A stretch of 64,000 bases of DNA from Virgibacillus proomii (GCF_900162615.1 NZ_FUFN01000009.1:1024403-1088402); one strand, 5' to 3'; counted from the stretch's first letter, positions 34,248 through 43,307 are shown. A program made the numbers and translations. The notes: generated by a model from the letters alone, not told the origin.

Positions 34248-34793
34248 TCATTTCCATATTTTCCTATACTTTTGCTTATACTTTTCATCATCGACAGTTT
34301 CTATTAACTCCATAGCTGTTTGTTTGATGTTTTCATCATTTAAGTGGTCATATAAGTTCTTCATGTTTTGTATCATATCAGAACGAATTAACGTATCATT
34401 TTTTTCATCTGTAGCCGTTTTAAAACGGTCAACCATATATTCCATGACCATTTCTTTTTGTGTTGTACCAGCAAGTCCTACCTTCCAGATCGATTGCAGA
34501 CTATGTCTAGCAGTAACAAATTTCTCATCCTTTGTTACTTGCCACAACTTAGGGAAGTCCTTTATTATTCTATTTTCAGGATCACTCTTTGCTAAATTAG
34601 CTAAGTATTGTGCAGCTCGAGAGCGCTGATGATTATCTTTATGGGATAAATCTTCTACTAATTGATCCCAAACTTCGTACGCCCAGTCTACTTTTTGCTC
34701 TGTTGCTTTTAAAATATTGCAGTATGCTTGATACCGTTCTTCTTTATCTTTTGATTTTGATCTTTCCAATTCTTTTTTTATCTGACTATCCAT
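34248..34793 (-). CDS. HEAT-repeat-like helical protein, function unknown
   Basis: A 181-residue all-alpha protein. 'HQRSRAAQYLANLAKSDPEN' and 'TARHSLQSIWKVGLAG' look like HEAT/armadillo units, consistent with a protein-binding solenoid. There is no signal peptide or membrane segment. The ATG at 34793 is preferred (GAAGGGA about 11 bases upstream); longer starts to 34835 are possible. It stands alone, between the fragment zone and the nucleoside operon. I cannot assign a function. Confidence 0.7.
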   Translation of the reverse strand: MDSQIKKELERSKSKDKEERYQAYCNILKATEQKVDWAYEVWDQLVEDLSHKDNHQRSRAAQYLANLAKSDPENRIIKDFPKLWQVTKDEKFVTARHSLQSIWKVGLAGTTQKEMVMEYMVDRFKTATDEKNDTLIRSDMIQNMKNLYDHLNDENIKQTAMELIETVDDEKYKQKYRKIWK

Positions 34794-35181
34794 TTTTTCA
34801 ATTCCCTTCTTTTGTAGTACCATTTTTCTCACCAAGCCCTAAAATGCCATGTGCTTATGCTTTAACCTGATTTGACCGTCTCCTTGTATTACACTAATTT
34901 TCCTGAACATGATGTTATTTGGGAAAACTTTTTATGATTGGCATTTTACTAAGAACGAAACGCACAATTAGTAGGAGAATCATTAATATCATTATACTAT
35001 TATTACCTAGAATATACCGTCAATGATCAATAATCTTCGGCTTCTGTAATCGTTATTCATTGATTGATAAGTTATTGACATATCCATTCGTATAATCGAA
35101 CAAGGTATACCTACACGCCAAATTGTCACAACAAAGGAAGTCCTGTTACGAAAGCTTGATATTATACATGTATAGTGACCA
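34794..35181. other. intergenic region without a gene
   Basis: A frame of 63 codons on the minus strand has no ribosome site and unlikely composition. No known repeat family copy is seen. Confidence 0.3.
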
Positions 35182-35213
35182 ATAGCCGGACAAACCATGG
35201 TCTCTCCGGCTAT
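35182..35213 (-). terminator. hairpin after nupC
   Basis: ATAGCCGGA/TCCGGCTAT, a 9-bp stem located 18 bp after the nupC stop. The T-tract is poor on both strands, so termination efficiency is uncertain. Confidence 0.45.
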
Positions 35214-35230
35214 GTAATATTTTCCCGCTT

Positions 35231-36445
35231 TTAAAGCAACATCCCAGCAATTGCGGCACTGAGTAAATTGGCTAAAGTTCCGCCGATTACGGCTAAAAAA
35301 CCAAATCGAGCGAGATCACTCCTACGGTCTGGTGCAAGTCCACCGATTCCACCAAGAAGCATTGCCATGGCTCCTAGGTTAGCAAACCCACAAAGGGCAA
35401 AGCTGATAATGGCAACTGTTTTATCTGAAAACGAACCTATTTCTGACGCAAATGAGCTATAAGCAACAAATTCATTAAGCACAAACTTCTGACCAATAAA
35501 AGAACCAGCCTGTACAGCTTCTTCCCATGGAACTCCAATTACAAACGCCAGTGGAGCAAAGAGGACACCAAGTATTTCTTCCAACGTGATTGCCTCAAAT
35601 CCAAACAAAGAACTAAACCAGCCAAGTCCTAAATTGGCTAACGAAATCAATGAAATAAAAGCAAGTAATAGCGCTCCGATATTTAAGGCCATTTTCAACC
35701 CGTCTAATGCACCCTTCGATGCAGCATCAATAATATTTACTGTATCAGGGTCTTTCTGAAACGTAATTGGCTGTGCCTCTGCACTCAAATTTCTTTCAGG
35801 GATGATAATTTTTGCCATTAATAGTCCTGCTGGTGCCGCCATAAAAGCAGCTGCAATTAAATATTCAAGCGGGATACCTAATAGTGAGTAACCTACTAAA
35901 ACAGAGCCGGAAACAGAAGCTGTTCCACCTGTCATTACAGCGAATAATTCTGAATTTGACATCTTACTTAAATACGGCTTAATAACGAGTGGAGCCTCCG
36001 TTAATCCAACAAAAATATTTGCTGCCGCTGACAACGATTCCGGCTTTGTCGTTTTTAAAAGTATGGAAAGAAAACCACCTACGATTCTGGTTAAAAATTG
36101 CATAATACCGAGATAAAACAATACGGAAATTAGGGATGAAAAGAAAATAATAATGGTTAAAACCTGAAAGGCAAAAACAAAACCTATTCCCTCTGCCTCA
36201 AATAGCCCTCCAAATACAAATTGTATTCCTTCATTAGAAGAATCGATAATACGTTGGACAAAAGCAGCTACACTTCCTAAAATGTTTTTCCCTGTTTCCC
36301 ATTTTAGAACGATGAATGCAAAAACTACCTGAATGATTAAAGCACCGGCAATCGTTCTCACATTAATGGCTTTTTTATCTTTAGACAGGAGAAAGGCCAG
36401 CCCTAATAAAAACAATACTCCAAATATACCCCAAATAATTTGCAT
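35231..36445 (-). CDS. nupC: concentrative nucleoside transporter (CNT/NupC family)
   Basis: A 404-residue polytopic membrane symporter. Recognisable segments are 'QFVFGGLFEAEGIGFVFAFQ', 'VLPIIIFFSSL'-like helix before 'MQFLTRIVG', the substrate-site 'ANIFVGLTEAPLVIKPYL', 'MTGGTASVSGSVLVGYSLLG' and 'QKFVLNEFVAYSSF'. It imports nucleosides with H+ or Na+. It is the last gene of the minus-strand operon deoC-gntR-kinase-hydrolase-nupC, 41 bp after the nucleoside hydrolase gene. Confidence 0.96.
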   Translation of the reverse strand: MQIIWGIFGVLFLLGLAFLLSKDKKAINVRTIAGALIIQVVFAFIVLKWETGKNILGSVAAFVQRIIDSSNEGIQFVFGGLFEAEGIGFVFAFQVLTIIIFFSSLISVLFYLGIMQFLTRIVGGFLSILLKTTKPESLSAAANIFVGLTEAPLVIKPYLSKMSNSELFAVMTGGTASVSGSVLVGYSLLGIPLEYLIAAAFMAAPAGLLMAKIIIPERNLSAEAQPITFQKDPDTVNIIDAASKGALDGLKMALNIGALLLAFISLISLANLGLGWFSSLFGFEAITLEEILGVLFAPLAFVIGVPWEEAVQAGSFIGQKFVLNEFVAYSSFASEIGSFSDKTVAIISFALCGFANLGAMAMLLGGIGGLAPDRRSDLARFGFLAVIGGTLANLLSAAIAGMLL

Positions 36446-36486
36446 CTGTTTTCCCCTTAAATATATATTTAGTTTTGGTATTACGT

Positions 36487-37434
36487 TTATATAATAGTAG
36501 TTAACATCTCTAGAAGGGAGTTTTTAAACTTATCACGATCAACAGCTTCACAAACTCGAACATTTGGTTTTTTATTCATTCGATTATTTAAATCAACAAG
36601 ACTATAACCCCTGGTTAATTCCCCCTTCGTTTCAATATCAACATAATAATGATTAGACATTGTCATCAAACTTTCATCAGCCGCAATGGCTACAAGTAAC
36701 GTATCGGGATGGGTTGTCCCGTTTAAACGATGTACTGCTTTATTAAATTTCATCACTACTCGATTAATATCAGTAAAAAATTGAGAACCAGCCGTTCCGA
36801 TTTTTTTTATTTCTTCATGATCGCCATCATCCATAATTGAATATTTTATACACATATCCCAACCAACCATCGTAATCGGTATCCCGGAATGAAGAACAAG
36901 CTTGGCGGCTTCGGGGTCAACCCAAAAATTATATTCAGCCGCCGGAGTAATATTACCCAATGTATTATTTGTCCCACCCATTATGTAAAGGTGTGGAATA
37001 AGCTGAACAATCGACGGATCTTTTTTAATTGCCATGGCGATGTTGGTTAAAGGAGCGATAGCAAGAAGAGAAACTTCTCCAGGATACTGCTTCACTTTTT
37101 CAATAATAAAATCAACAGCATGACCAGTTTCAGGTCGCTGTTTTGCTTTTGGAAAATGCGCCCCTCCCATTCCATCTTCTCCATGAACGTCCTCAACAGT
37201 ACGATGGCGCTCATCTCCAGTTGCTAAAATTGGGCCTTCATAACCTTTGTAAACAGGAACGTATTCTTTCGGTTTTGCTACTTGAATGGTGTAGAGCGCA
37301 TTTTCTACCTGCTGATCAAAATCAACATTTCCTCCCGTAATCGTTACTCCTTCAACCTTATAATGGTGTAGAGCCATTAACAAAGCTATCGTATCATCCC
37401 CTGCAGTATCCGTATCTATAATAACTCTTCTCAT
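36487..37434 (-). CDS. nucleoside hydrolase (IunH/RihA-like)
   Basis: A 315-residue inosine/uridine-preferring nucleoside hydrolase. The Ca-binding N-terminal motif 'RVIIDTDTAGDDTIALLMAL' is clear, followed by 'LLAIAPLTNIAMAIKKDP', 'LYIMGGTNNTLGNITPAAEY', 'NFWVDPEAAKLVL' and 'HPDTLLVAIA'. It splits nucleosides into base and free pentose in the cytoplasm. Within this operon the pentose would then need phosphorylation, which the kinase upstream can provide, so the operon uses hydrolysis rather than phosphorolysis. About 180 bp with no gene separates it from the kinase. Confidence 0.95.
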   Translation of the reverse strand: MRRVIIDTDTAGDDTIALLMALHHYKVEGVTITGGNVDFDQQVENALYTIQVAKPKEYVPVYKGYEGPILATGDERHRTVEDVHGEDGMGGAHFPKAKQRPETGHAVDFIIEKVKQYPGEVSLLAIAPLTNIAMAIKKDPSIVQLIPHLYIMGGTNNTLGNITPAAEYNFWVDPEAAKLVLHSGIPITMVGWDMCIKYSIMDDGDHEEIKKIGTAGSQFFTDINRVVMKFNKAVHRLNGTTHPDTLLVAIAADESLMTMSNHYYVDIETKGELTRGYSLVDLNNRMNKKPNVRVCEAVDRDKFKNSLLEMLTTII

Positions 37435-37632
37435 TTTTTACACCTCATTTTTTACTTTTTTACAAATAAATTACATATGAAATCGCACGAATCTCCCTAA
37501 ACGATCATCACCTGTCTTGAATCAGACAGCTCTTTTTTCCTTGCTTCGTTTCTTAAAATGAATCCTGCATTCTCCCGGCTGCTTCGTCATACATCATGTA
37601 TTCCGATTATCATAGTAGATTCGTATCCACCA

Positions 37633-38613
37633 TTATATTTTAAATAAACCTTCTCCTTCATGTATATCGGCAAATTGTTTATTATTTTTAAATTGACTGA
37701 GTTGTTCCCTAGTAGCAAATGCCGGAACAACTTCTTCCTTCGTTACACAATAAGCACCGGCTAGGTTCGCAAAAGAAACCGCTTCCAACAACTCGTATCC
37801 TTCAGCTAATGCTACAGCTAACGCTCCAGTAAACGCATCACCTGCTCCTGTCGTATCAATAGCTTTAACTGGATAGGCCGGGATGTTCACTGTCTCCTTA
37901 GAGGTGACAATAAAGCAGCCCTTCTCCCCTCTTGTGACAATGACAACTTCAGGTCCTTTTGTTAACAATTGTCGTGCTAGCCGTTCACATTCTTCCATTG
38001 TAAGTTGATCACTTGGTTCTTTACCGTTTAGTATGAGGAGTTCTGATTCGTTCGGATTAACAATGGATGCCAACGACAACAACTCCATTGCTTCTTTTCT
38101 TGCAGGGGCTGGATTTAAAATAATCATTTTCCCTTTCCTTTTTGCAATTTCCATCCCCCGCCTTACTGTTTCATAAGGAATTTCCAACTGAAAAACGACT
38201 ATATCACAATCAGAAATCACATTTTCAATGCTGTCCATATACATTGGACAAAGCTCTTTATTAGCCCCTACATCAACAATAATACAATTATCGTTTTCTT
38301 CATTTAACAAAATAATGCCAACACCCGTTACACGTTTATTTGTTCGAATAATGTAAGAGGTATCGACACCTGCTCTCTCTAGCATGGCTAGCCCGTCATC
38401 ACCATATTTGTCCTCACCGAAACACCCCACAAAAGTTACCTCTCCACCTAGCTTAGCTGCAGCAACAGCTTGGTTTGATCCTTTTCCCCCATAGCTTTCG
38501 GAAAAGCCGCTGCCAATAAGCGTCTCTCCCCAGTTAGGGATTCGCCCAGTTCTACAAGTTAAGCCAACATTATAACTACCAATTGAAAGTACTTTTTTTG
38601 TTTTTTGCTCCAC
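37633..38613 (-). CDS. PfkB/ribokinase-family sugar kinase with atypical sugar-contact residue
   Basis: A 326-residue kinase. 'GGKGSNQAVAAAKLGGEVTF' and 'DTTGAGDAFTGALAVALAEG' (catalytic Asp, anion hole) are the ribokinase signatures. Near residue 15 the usual N-x-D of ribokinase is 'GSYNVGL': the Asn is kept but the Asp, which contacts the ribose hydroxyls in E. coli RbsK, is Gly. Beside deoC and a nucleoside hydrolase it may accept 2-deoxyribose. The GTG at 38613 is chosen because GGGGGAG lies 6 bases upstream; the ATG at 38628 overlaps that site. Confidence 0.88.
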   Translation of the reverse strand: MEQKTKKVLSIGSYNVGLTCRTGRIPNWGETLIGSGFSESYGGKGSNQAVAAAKLGGEVTFVGCFGEDKYGDDGLAMLERAGVDTSYIIRTNKRVTGVGIILLNEENDNCIIVDVGANKELCPMYMDSIENVISDCDIVVFQLEIPYETVRRGMEIAKRKGKMIILNPAPARKEAMELLSLASIVNPNESELLILNGKEPSDQLTMEECERLARQLLTKGPEVVIVTRGEKGCFIVTSKETVNIPAYPVKAIDTTGAGDAFTGALAVALAEGYELLEAVSFANLAGAYCVTKEEVVPAFATREQLSQFKNNKQFADIHEGEGLFKI

Positions 38614-38643
38614 CGTACACTCCCCCATGTAATCGCTTGTATT

Positions 38644-39384
38644 TTACCTTGTAAGTATGGATGTAACCTCATATTTATCTGTTCGTAATAAAATATGAGA
38701 GCATTCAACAGGGACTTGATTAAGACCAAATGTGATTTGATCAATATATAAAACAGGATCACTGACTTCCAACCCCAAAAGGTCAGCTTGCTCCTTATCT
38801 AAAGATTTGGCGGAAAAATTCCGAATCCCTAGATTTATTTTCCCATCTATACGCTTTTCGATTGCTTTAAATAAACTTGTCTGCTCAAAATCTTCATACT
38901 CAATGCCGTAACAGTATTTTAAAGAAACCCAATTTTCTAACAGAATAGCAGGCTCATGCTTAATGAAACGCACTCTTTTTAAGTAGAAAACTTCTTCATT
39001 TTCATCAAGATCAAGTTTATGCTGAATTTCAGGACTAGCTTTCACAACTTTCATTTCAAGAACATTCGTCTTAAATGTATATCCTTTTGACTCCATCGAT
39101 TCTGCAAATGAGATGAGTTCTTGGGCAAAGGGGTAAGAAATTTTTTGTTTTTCCACAAATGTTCCTTTTCCTTGAACTTGAATGAGTAACCCTTGTTCAA
39201 TTAATAATGAAATTGCTTTACGTACTGTCCCTCTGCTGACATCTATATGTTTCGCTAAACCTTCTTCCGCAGGCAGTTTATGCCCTTTCTTCCAATATTC
39301 AAATGTAATATTTTCCATCATCCACTCGGCAATTTGTCGATAGAGTGGGATTGAATTTTCCTTTTTTACAAATTTTACCTCCAT
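38644..39384 (-). CDS. GntR/HutC-family regulator with UTRA domain
   Basis: A 246-residue regulator: winged-helix GntR domain (about 5-75, 'LAKHIDVSRGTVRKAISLLI' and 'QGKGTFV') and a C-terminal UTRA effector domain (about 90-240, 'FYLKRVRFIKHEPAILLENW', 'EVSDPVLYIDQITFG'). It lies in the nucleoside operon between deoC and the kinase, so it probably represses it. ATACGTAT repeats between deoC and the divergent lipoprotein gene are the likely operators. The ATG at 39384 has AAGGAG 9 bases upstream. Confidence 0.92.
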   Translation of the reverse strand: MEVKFVKKENSIPLYRQIAEWMMENITFEYWKKGHKLPAEEGLAKHIDVSRGTVRKAISLLIEQGLLIQVQGKGTFVEKQKISYPFAQELISFAESMESKGYTFKTNVLEMKVVKASPEIQHKLDLDENEEVFYLKRVRFIKHEPAILLENWVSLKYCYGIEYEDFEQTSLFKAIEKRIDGKINLGIRNFSAKSLDKEQADLLGLEVSDPVLYIDQITFGLNQVPVECSHILLRTDKYEVTSILTR

Positions 39385-39453
39385 CAAGCAAGGCTCCTTC
39401 TATATTTGTTATATGCCTTTATCATAACAAATGAACTTGGAAGAAAGAAGATG

Positions 39454-40140
39454 TTAATAATCGCTAAGCGCTTCCCCAGAGCCGCTAACTATCTTTGCAC
39501 CTGCACTTGTTCCTATTAAACTAGCACCTGCATCTAAAATTTCTGTAGCTTTCTTCATATCACGTATTCCACCAGAAGCTTTTACTTCTACTTTCCCATT
39601 TGCAATTCGTTTTAATAGTTTGATATCCTCGATTGTCGCATGACCACCTTTTCCCCAGCCACTCGAATTTTTCAAATAGGTCACGCCAGCACGAATTGCA
39701 AGCTCTGCTGCTTTTACTTTCTCTTCTTCTGTTAACATTCCAAACTCAAGCATAATCTTGGTGACCTTTCCACCTGCAGCTTGGACAATCGATGTTATTT
39801 CATCATGATATTCTTGATGCATTCCACTTTTCAAAAATCCAATATTCGCCATAAAATCAACTTGTTCAGCCCCTAAAGCAATAACCTCTTCCATTTCCAA
39901 AACTTTTGCTCTTGTTGTCGCTCCACCCATTGGGTAACCAAGTGCCGTACAAATTTTTACATTAGATCCTGCAAGATGTTTTTTTGCTTCCTCTATCCAA
40001 CACGGTTGCAACATCACTCCATCAAAGCCATATTCTAAACAATCCTCACATAACCATTTAATGTCTTCTCGCGTTACATCTGGGTTAACATTTGTATGTT
40101 GAATTCTTCTAGCAACTTCTTCTACTGCATAATTTGACAT
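39454..40140 (-). CDS. deoC: deoxyribose-phosphate aldolase, divergent form
   Basis: A 228-residue TIM-barrel class I aldolase that cleaves 2-deoxyribose-5-P into glyceraldehyde-3-P and acetaldehyde. Family order is kept: 'IKWLCEDCLEYGFDGVMLQP', 'VKICTALGYPMGGATTRAKV', 'ALGAEQVDFMANIGFLKSG', the Schiff-base Lys in 'GVTYLKNSSGWGKGGHATIE', and the second Lys in 'GKVEVKASGGIRDMKKATEI'. Several positions differ from the usual form (KTSTGF is KNSSGW; DMVINIG is DFMANIG), marking a separate branch. It is the first gene of the operon (AAAGGAGG site) and faces the BMP lipoprotein gene across the operators. Confidence 0.88.
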   Translation of the reverse strand: MSNYAVEEVARRIQHTNVNPDVTREDIKWLCEDCLEYGFDGVMLQPCWIEEAKKHLAGSNVKICTALGYPMGGATTRAKVLEMEEVIALGAEQVDFMANIGFLKSGMHQEYHDEITSIVQAAGGKVTKIMLEFGMLTEEEKVKAAELAIRAGVTYLKNSSGWGKGGHATIEDIKLLKRIANGKVEVKASGGIRDMKKATEILDAGASLIGTSAGAKIVSGSGEALSDY

Positions 40141-40180
40141 TTTATCCTCCTTTTTACCTATTTGACGCTCTTTTTATTAT

Positions 40181-40198
40181 ATACGTATATATACGTAT
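40181..40198. promoter_or_regulatory. operator-like repeat, deoC side
   Basis: Two ATACGTAT palindromes in a 10-bp phase (40181-40188 and 40191-40198), 40 bp before the deoC start. They are probably bound by the GntR/HutC-family protein of the operon. Confidence 0.55.
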
Positions 40199-40365
40199 AC
40201 TTATTTTTTACTATAGAAAGAATTTTCTATTTTGTCAATACTATTCCATAAAAAAGTAGTTAGACTCATAATTCCCTTATAAAGATTCATGTTTTTATTT
40301 CAATACTTTTTTCCTACGACTTAAATAATGGTTTTTATTTGTCGATACTATTTATAGACGTTTAT

Positions 40366-40373
40366 ATACGTAT
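40366..40373. promoter_or_regulatory. operator-like repeat, lipoprotein side
   Basis: A third ATACGTAT, 22 bp before the BMP lipoprotein start, suggesting that the same regulator controls both divergent transcripts. Confidence 0.45.
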
Positions 40374-40395
40374 TATATTTGAAGGAGGAGAAAAG

Positions 40396-41352
40396 ATGCG
40401 TAAGTCATACATATTGTTGTTCGTACTACTTTTTCTTATGCTTTTGGCGTCCTGTTCTTCAGAAGATAAAAGCGAGAAAAGTAAAGAGACAATGAGCTTT
40501 GGATTATTAGTAACTGAAAGTGGGTTAGGAGATGCTTCATATAGTGATTCTGCCCTTAGAGGGTTAGAAAAAGCCCGCGACGAACTCGGTATCACGTTTG
40601 ATTATCGTGAACCTGTTGAGAGAAATTTCAAAGAACAATTGCAAGAACTTATAGACAGAGATTATGACGTCATCATTGGACTTGGATTTAATGCACAATC
40701 TGCCATCAATGAACTTGCTGATCAGTATCCCAAAAAACAATTCATTTTACTTGATGCTGATTCCGATCGTGAAAATGTAATTTCTATTTCCTTCAAAGTA
40801 GATGAGGGAAGTTATTTAATTGGAATGTTAGCTGGAATGAAGACAAAATCAGATACCGTTGGCTTCATAGGTGGGGAAAAACTTCCAGCAATCCAGGAAT
40901 TTGAACAGGGCTTTCGCGAAGGCGTCAAAAAGGTGAATAAAAACGCAAAAGTACTTGTTGATTATACAGGAACGTTTGGCGATGATAAAGCTGGAAAGGA
41001 TACGGCCAACAAACAAATTAAAAAAGGAGCAGATTTTCTTTTCCCTGTCGCTGGTTTTACAGGAATTGGAGCATTAACTGAGGCACAAAAAAAGAATATT
41101 TATGCTTTTGGGGTAGACAGTGATCAATTTTTTGTAGCAGAAAAAGCTGTCGTTTCTTCCATGCTAAAAAATATAGATATCGCCTTATATAATATTGTTA
41201 AAGAAATTGTAGATGGAAAAGCCATAACTGGTGAACATCTTGAGTTAGGAATTAAAGAAGAAGGGGTTGGCTTAGCCCCGATTCGAATCATTAAATTATC
41301 ACATAATGAACAACAAAAACTCAATGCTGTCATGGAAAAAGGGGTTGATTAA
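40396..41352 (+). CDS. BMP/PnrA-family nucleoside-binding lipoprotein
   Basis: A 318-residue lipoprotein: signal with lipobox 'LLFLMLLASCSSE' (Cys about residue 18), then a periplasmic-binding fold of the BMP/Med family ('GLGDASYSDSALRGLEKARD', 'DYDVIIGLGFNAQSAINELA', 'GFIGGEKLPAIQEFEQGFRE', 'YAFGVDSDQF'). PnrA and RnsB-type members bind purine nucleosides for ABC import. No ABC permease or ATPase is nearby. Instead a chemoreceptor starts 3 bp after its stop, so it probably presents nucleosides to that receptor. The ATG at 40396 has GGAGGAG 6 bases upstream. Confidence 0.9.
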   Translation: MRKSYILLFVLLFLMLLASCSSEDKSEKSKETMSFGLLVTESGLGDASYSDSALRGLEKARDELGITFDYREPVERNFKEQLQELIDRDYDVIIGLGFNAQSAINELADQYPKKQFILLDADSDRENVISISFKVDEGSYLIGMLAGMKTKSDTVGFIGGEKLPAIQEFEQGFREGVKKVNKNAKVLVDYTGTFGDDKAGKDTANKQIKKGADFLFPVAGFTGIGALTEAQKKNIYAFGVDSDQFFVAEKAVVSSMLKNIDIALYNIVKEIVDGKAITGEHLELGIKEEGVGLAPIRIIKLSHNEQQKLNAVMEKGVD

Positions 41353-41355
41353 GTT

Positions 41356-43020
41356 ATGTCTATCGGTAAACGATTATTTATTTTCTCATTAATTCCTTTG
41401 TTACTCAGCCTCTGCCTAATTGTTCTTATTCTGTTTGAAATGAACGATATTCAAAAATCCTCAAGTGATGATGTTGAAATATTGTTAGAAGGAAAAGAGT
41501 TGAGGGGTACTTTTTTGACAACCGGTCAGGTGCTTAACAACTATGCTTCCAACCCTTCTGAAGCAAATAAAAATGAAATTAAAGCACAGCTTGAGACTTT
41601 GAATGATGATTTAAAGGGAATAAAGAAAAATTTAAAAACGAAAGAGCAACAGTATTGGTATGAACGAATGTCAGGAAAGTATCAGGAAACAAGAAATGTT
41701 GCCAATGATGCTCTCGATTCAAAAAATGCAAATGTTATTAAACGAGAAGCAGCCAGAATATCCGGTATAATGAATGATGTCTTTATGCTCCAGCGTTCAG
41801 CTGATAAGTGGTATGCGAATGAAACTCTAAAACGTAAAGAAGCAATCAATGATATTGTTACAATGATGATTTTTGCCAGCATCATCTTAGTTACGGTTTC
41901 TCTTTTTTCCATCTGGCGCTTAACTGCTAAAACAGCACAACCCATTCACCGCTTAGCTGAAATGGCCACATCTATAGCTGGCGGGGATTTAACGATTAAT
42001 ATAGATGTAGACAATAAAAGAAAAGACGAAATTGGCCAATTGATTTACGCTTTTAAACAAATGGTTGAAAATTTGAAGCAGACTATTAAAGCTGTCGAAC
42101 AAATAGGAAATAACGTACAAACATTTAGTACAGACTTGACACGCGAAATGCAAATTTTGACTGAGAGCGCTACCCAAGTAGCCACTTCAACGGACGAAGT
42201 CGCTCAAGGTAGTCAATCCATTTCTGAGGAAATCCAAAACGTAGCTGCAAAAGTGGAACAAATGAATAATAATTTTGAAAGAAATGTAGAAAGTAGTGAA
42301 CTTTCCAAACAATCTAGTGAAGTAGCCTTAGACTCTGTAAAAAATGGGCAACACTTGATGAAAGAACAACGAACAATAATGGAACAAAGTATGGAGTCTA
42401 CAAAATCCATTGAAACTTCCGTTCATTCTTTTGTTAACTATATCGAAGAAATTAAATCAACCGCTCAACTTGTCAAAGATATTGCTGAACAGACAAACCT
42501 TTTAGCTTTAAATGCAGCAATTGAAGCTGCACGTGCAGGAGATCATGGAAAAGGGTTTGCTGTTGTTGCAGATGAGGTTCGTAAACTCGCTGATGAATCT
42601 TCAGAAGCGACTAGACAAATCTTTTTAATGGTTCAAAATATTCATTCGGGTATTGCTAATATTGAAGAAGCAACGACACATGCAAGTTCTTTATCAGATA
42701 AACAAGCTCATTCACTGAATGAAACTGTCGGCGCTTTTACTACCATTGAAAACAAGGTGTCAGCAATCTCCACACAGCTTGGACAGCTAGCCTCCGATAT
42801 CAATGTCTCAAGTGAGATGAGCTCACTTATTGTCGCTTCTGTCCAAAATATTAGTGCCGTGACCGAAGAAACAGCAGCTGGTACCGAGGAAATTTCAGCA
42901 ACAGCTAAAGAACAGCAACATTCCTTCCAGCATGTACAAGAGCAAGCAAAGCAGCTTGAAGAAATGAGCGATCAATTAATAGTGAAGCTAAATCAATTTA
43001 AATTAGATTCGGAAAGCTAG
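41356..43020 (+). CDS. methyl-accepting chemotaxis protein paired with the BMP lipoprotein
   Basis: A 554-residue membrane receptor. Helix 1 (about 7-28), an extracellular helical sensor of about 140 residues, helix 2 (about 172-193), HAMP (about 195-248) and a long cytoplasmic coiled coil with the signalling tip 'EQTNLLALNAAIEAARAGDH', 'GKGFAVVADEVRKLADES'. The extracellular part has no Cache or PAS fold that I recognise and resembles a four-helix-bundle sensor, which often reads out a separate binding protein. It is co-transcribed with the BMP lipoprotein (3-bp gap), so nucleoside taxis is the inferred function. A terminator lies about 290 bp downstream. Confidence 0.93.
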   Translation: MSIGKRLFIFSLIPLLLSLCLIVLILFEMNDIQKSSSDDVEILLEGKELRGTFLTTGQVLNNYASNPSEANKNEIKAQLETLNDDLKGIKKNLKTKEQQYWYERMSGKYQETRNVANDALDSKNANVIKREAARISGIMNDVFMLQRSADKWYANETLKRKEAINDIVTMMIFASIILVTVSLFSIWRLTAKTAQPIHRLAEMATSIAGGDLTINIDVDNKRKDEIGQLIYAFKQMVENLKQTIKAVEQIGNNVQTFSTDLTREMQILTESATQVATSTDEVAQGSQSISEEIQNVAAKVEQMNNNFERNVESSELSKQSSEVALDSVKNGQHLMKEQRTIMEQSMESTKSIETSVHSFVNYIEEIKSTAQLVKDIAEQTNLLALNAAIEAARAGDHGKGFAVVADEVRKLADESSEATRQIFLMVQNIHSGIANIEEATTHASSLSDKQAHSLNETVGAFTTIENKVSAISTQLGQLASDINVSSEMSSLIVASVQNISAVTEETAAGTEEISATAKEQQHSFQHVQEQAKQLEEMSDQLIVKLNQFKLDSES

Positions 43021-43307
43021 AAAAAAAGCTTCTAAACAAAAAGGGGACAATCAAGGAGCAGTAAAAATAAATATAAAAATATTTAAGGCGAGGGCCGGAA
43101 TAAAACATCGCTTTACTGGTAAAAAGGTTAACCCATAGTTTTTTAGGGAAGCTTCTTTTTCACAAGATGTTTTTAGCCACAGAAGTAACTGCTTATCTCT
43201 AATCCCCGCTGTTTTGAATTCAAGCGATCAACAGCGAACATAGAAAAGATCTGCCTTGGTACAGTCGATGTGAGGGAGATTTTTACTTTTATCATCCAAA
43301 ACATAAC
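43021..43307. other. intergenic region without a gene
   Basis: No coding frame; some AT-rich and GC-rich patches, but no copy of the repeat families seen elsewhere in the window. Confidence 0.3.

Noticed and set aside
35007..35198. 63-codon minus-strand frame
   Set aside because: No ribosome site; it ends within the hairpin next to nupC.
37435..37632. Purine riboswitch before the nucleoside hydrolase
   Set aside because: No conserved purine-aptamer loops; only a small hairpin CTGTCT/AGACAG near 37511-37530.
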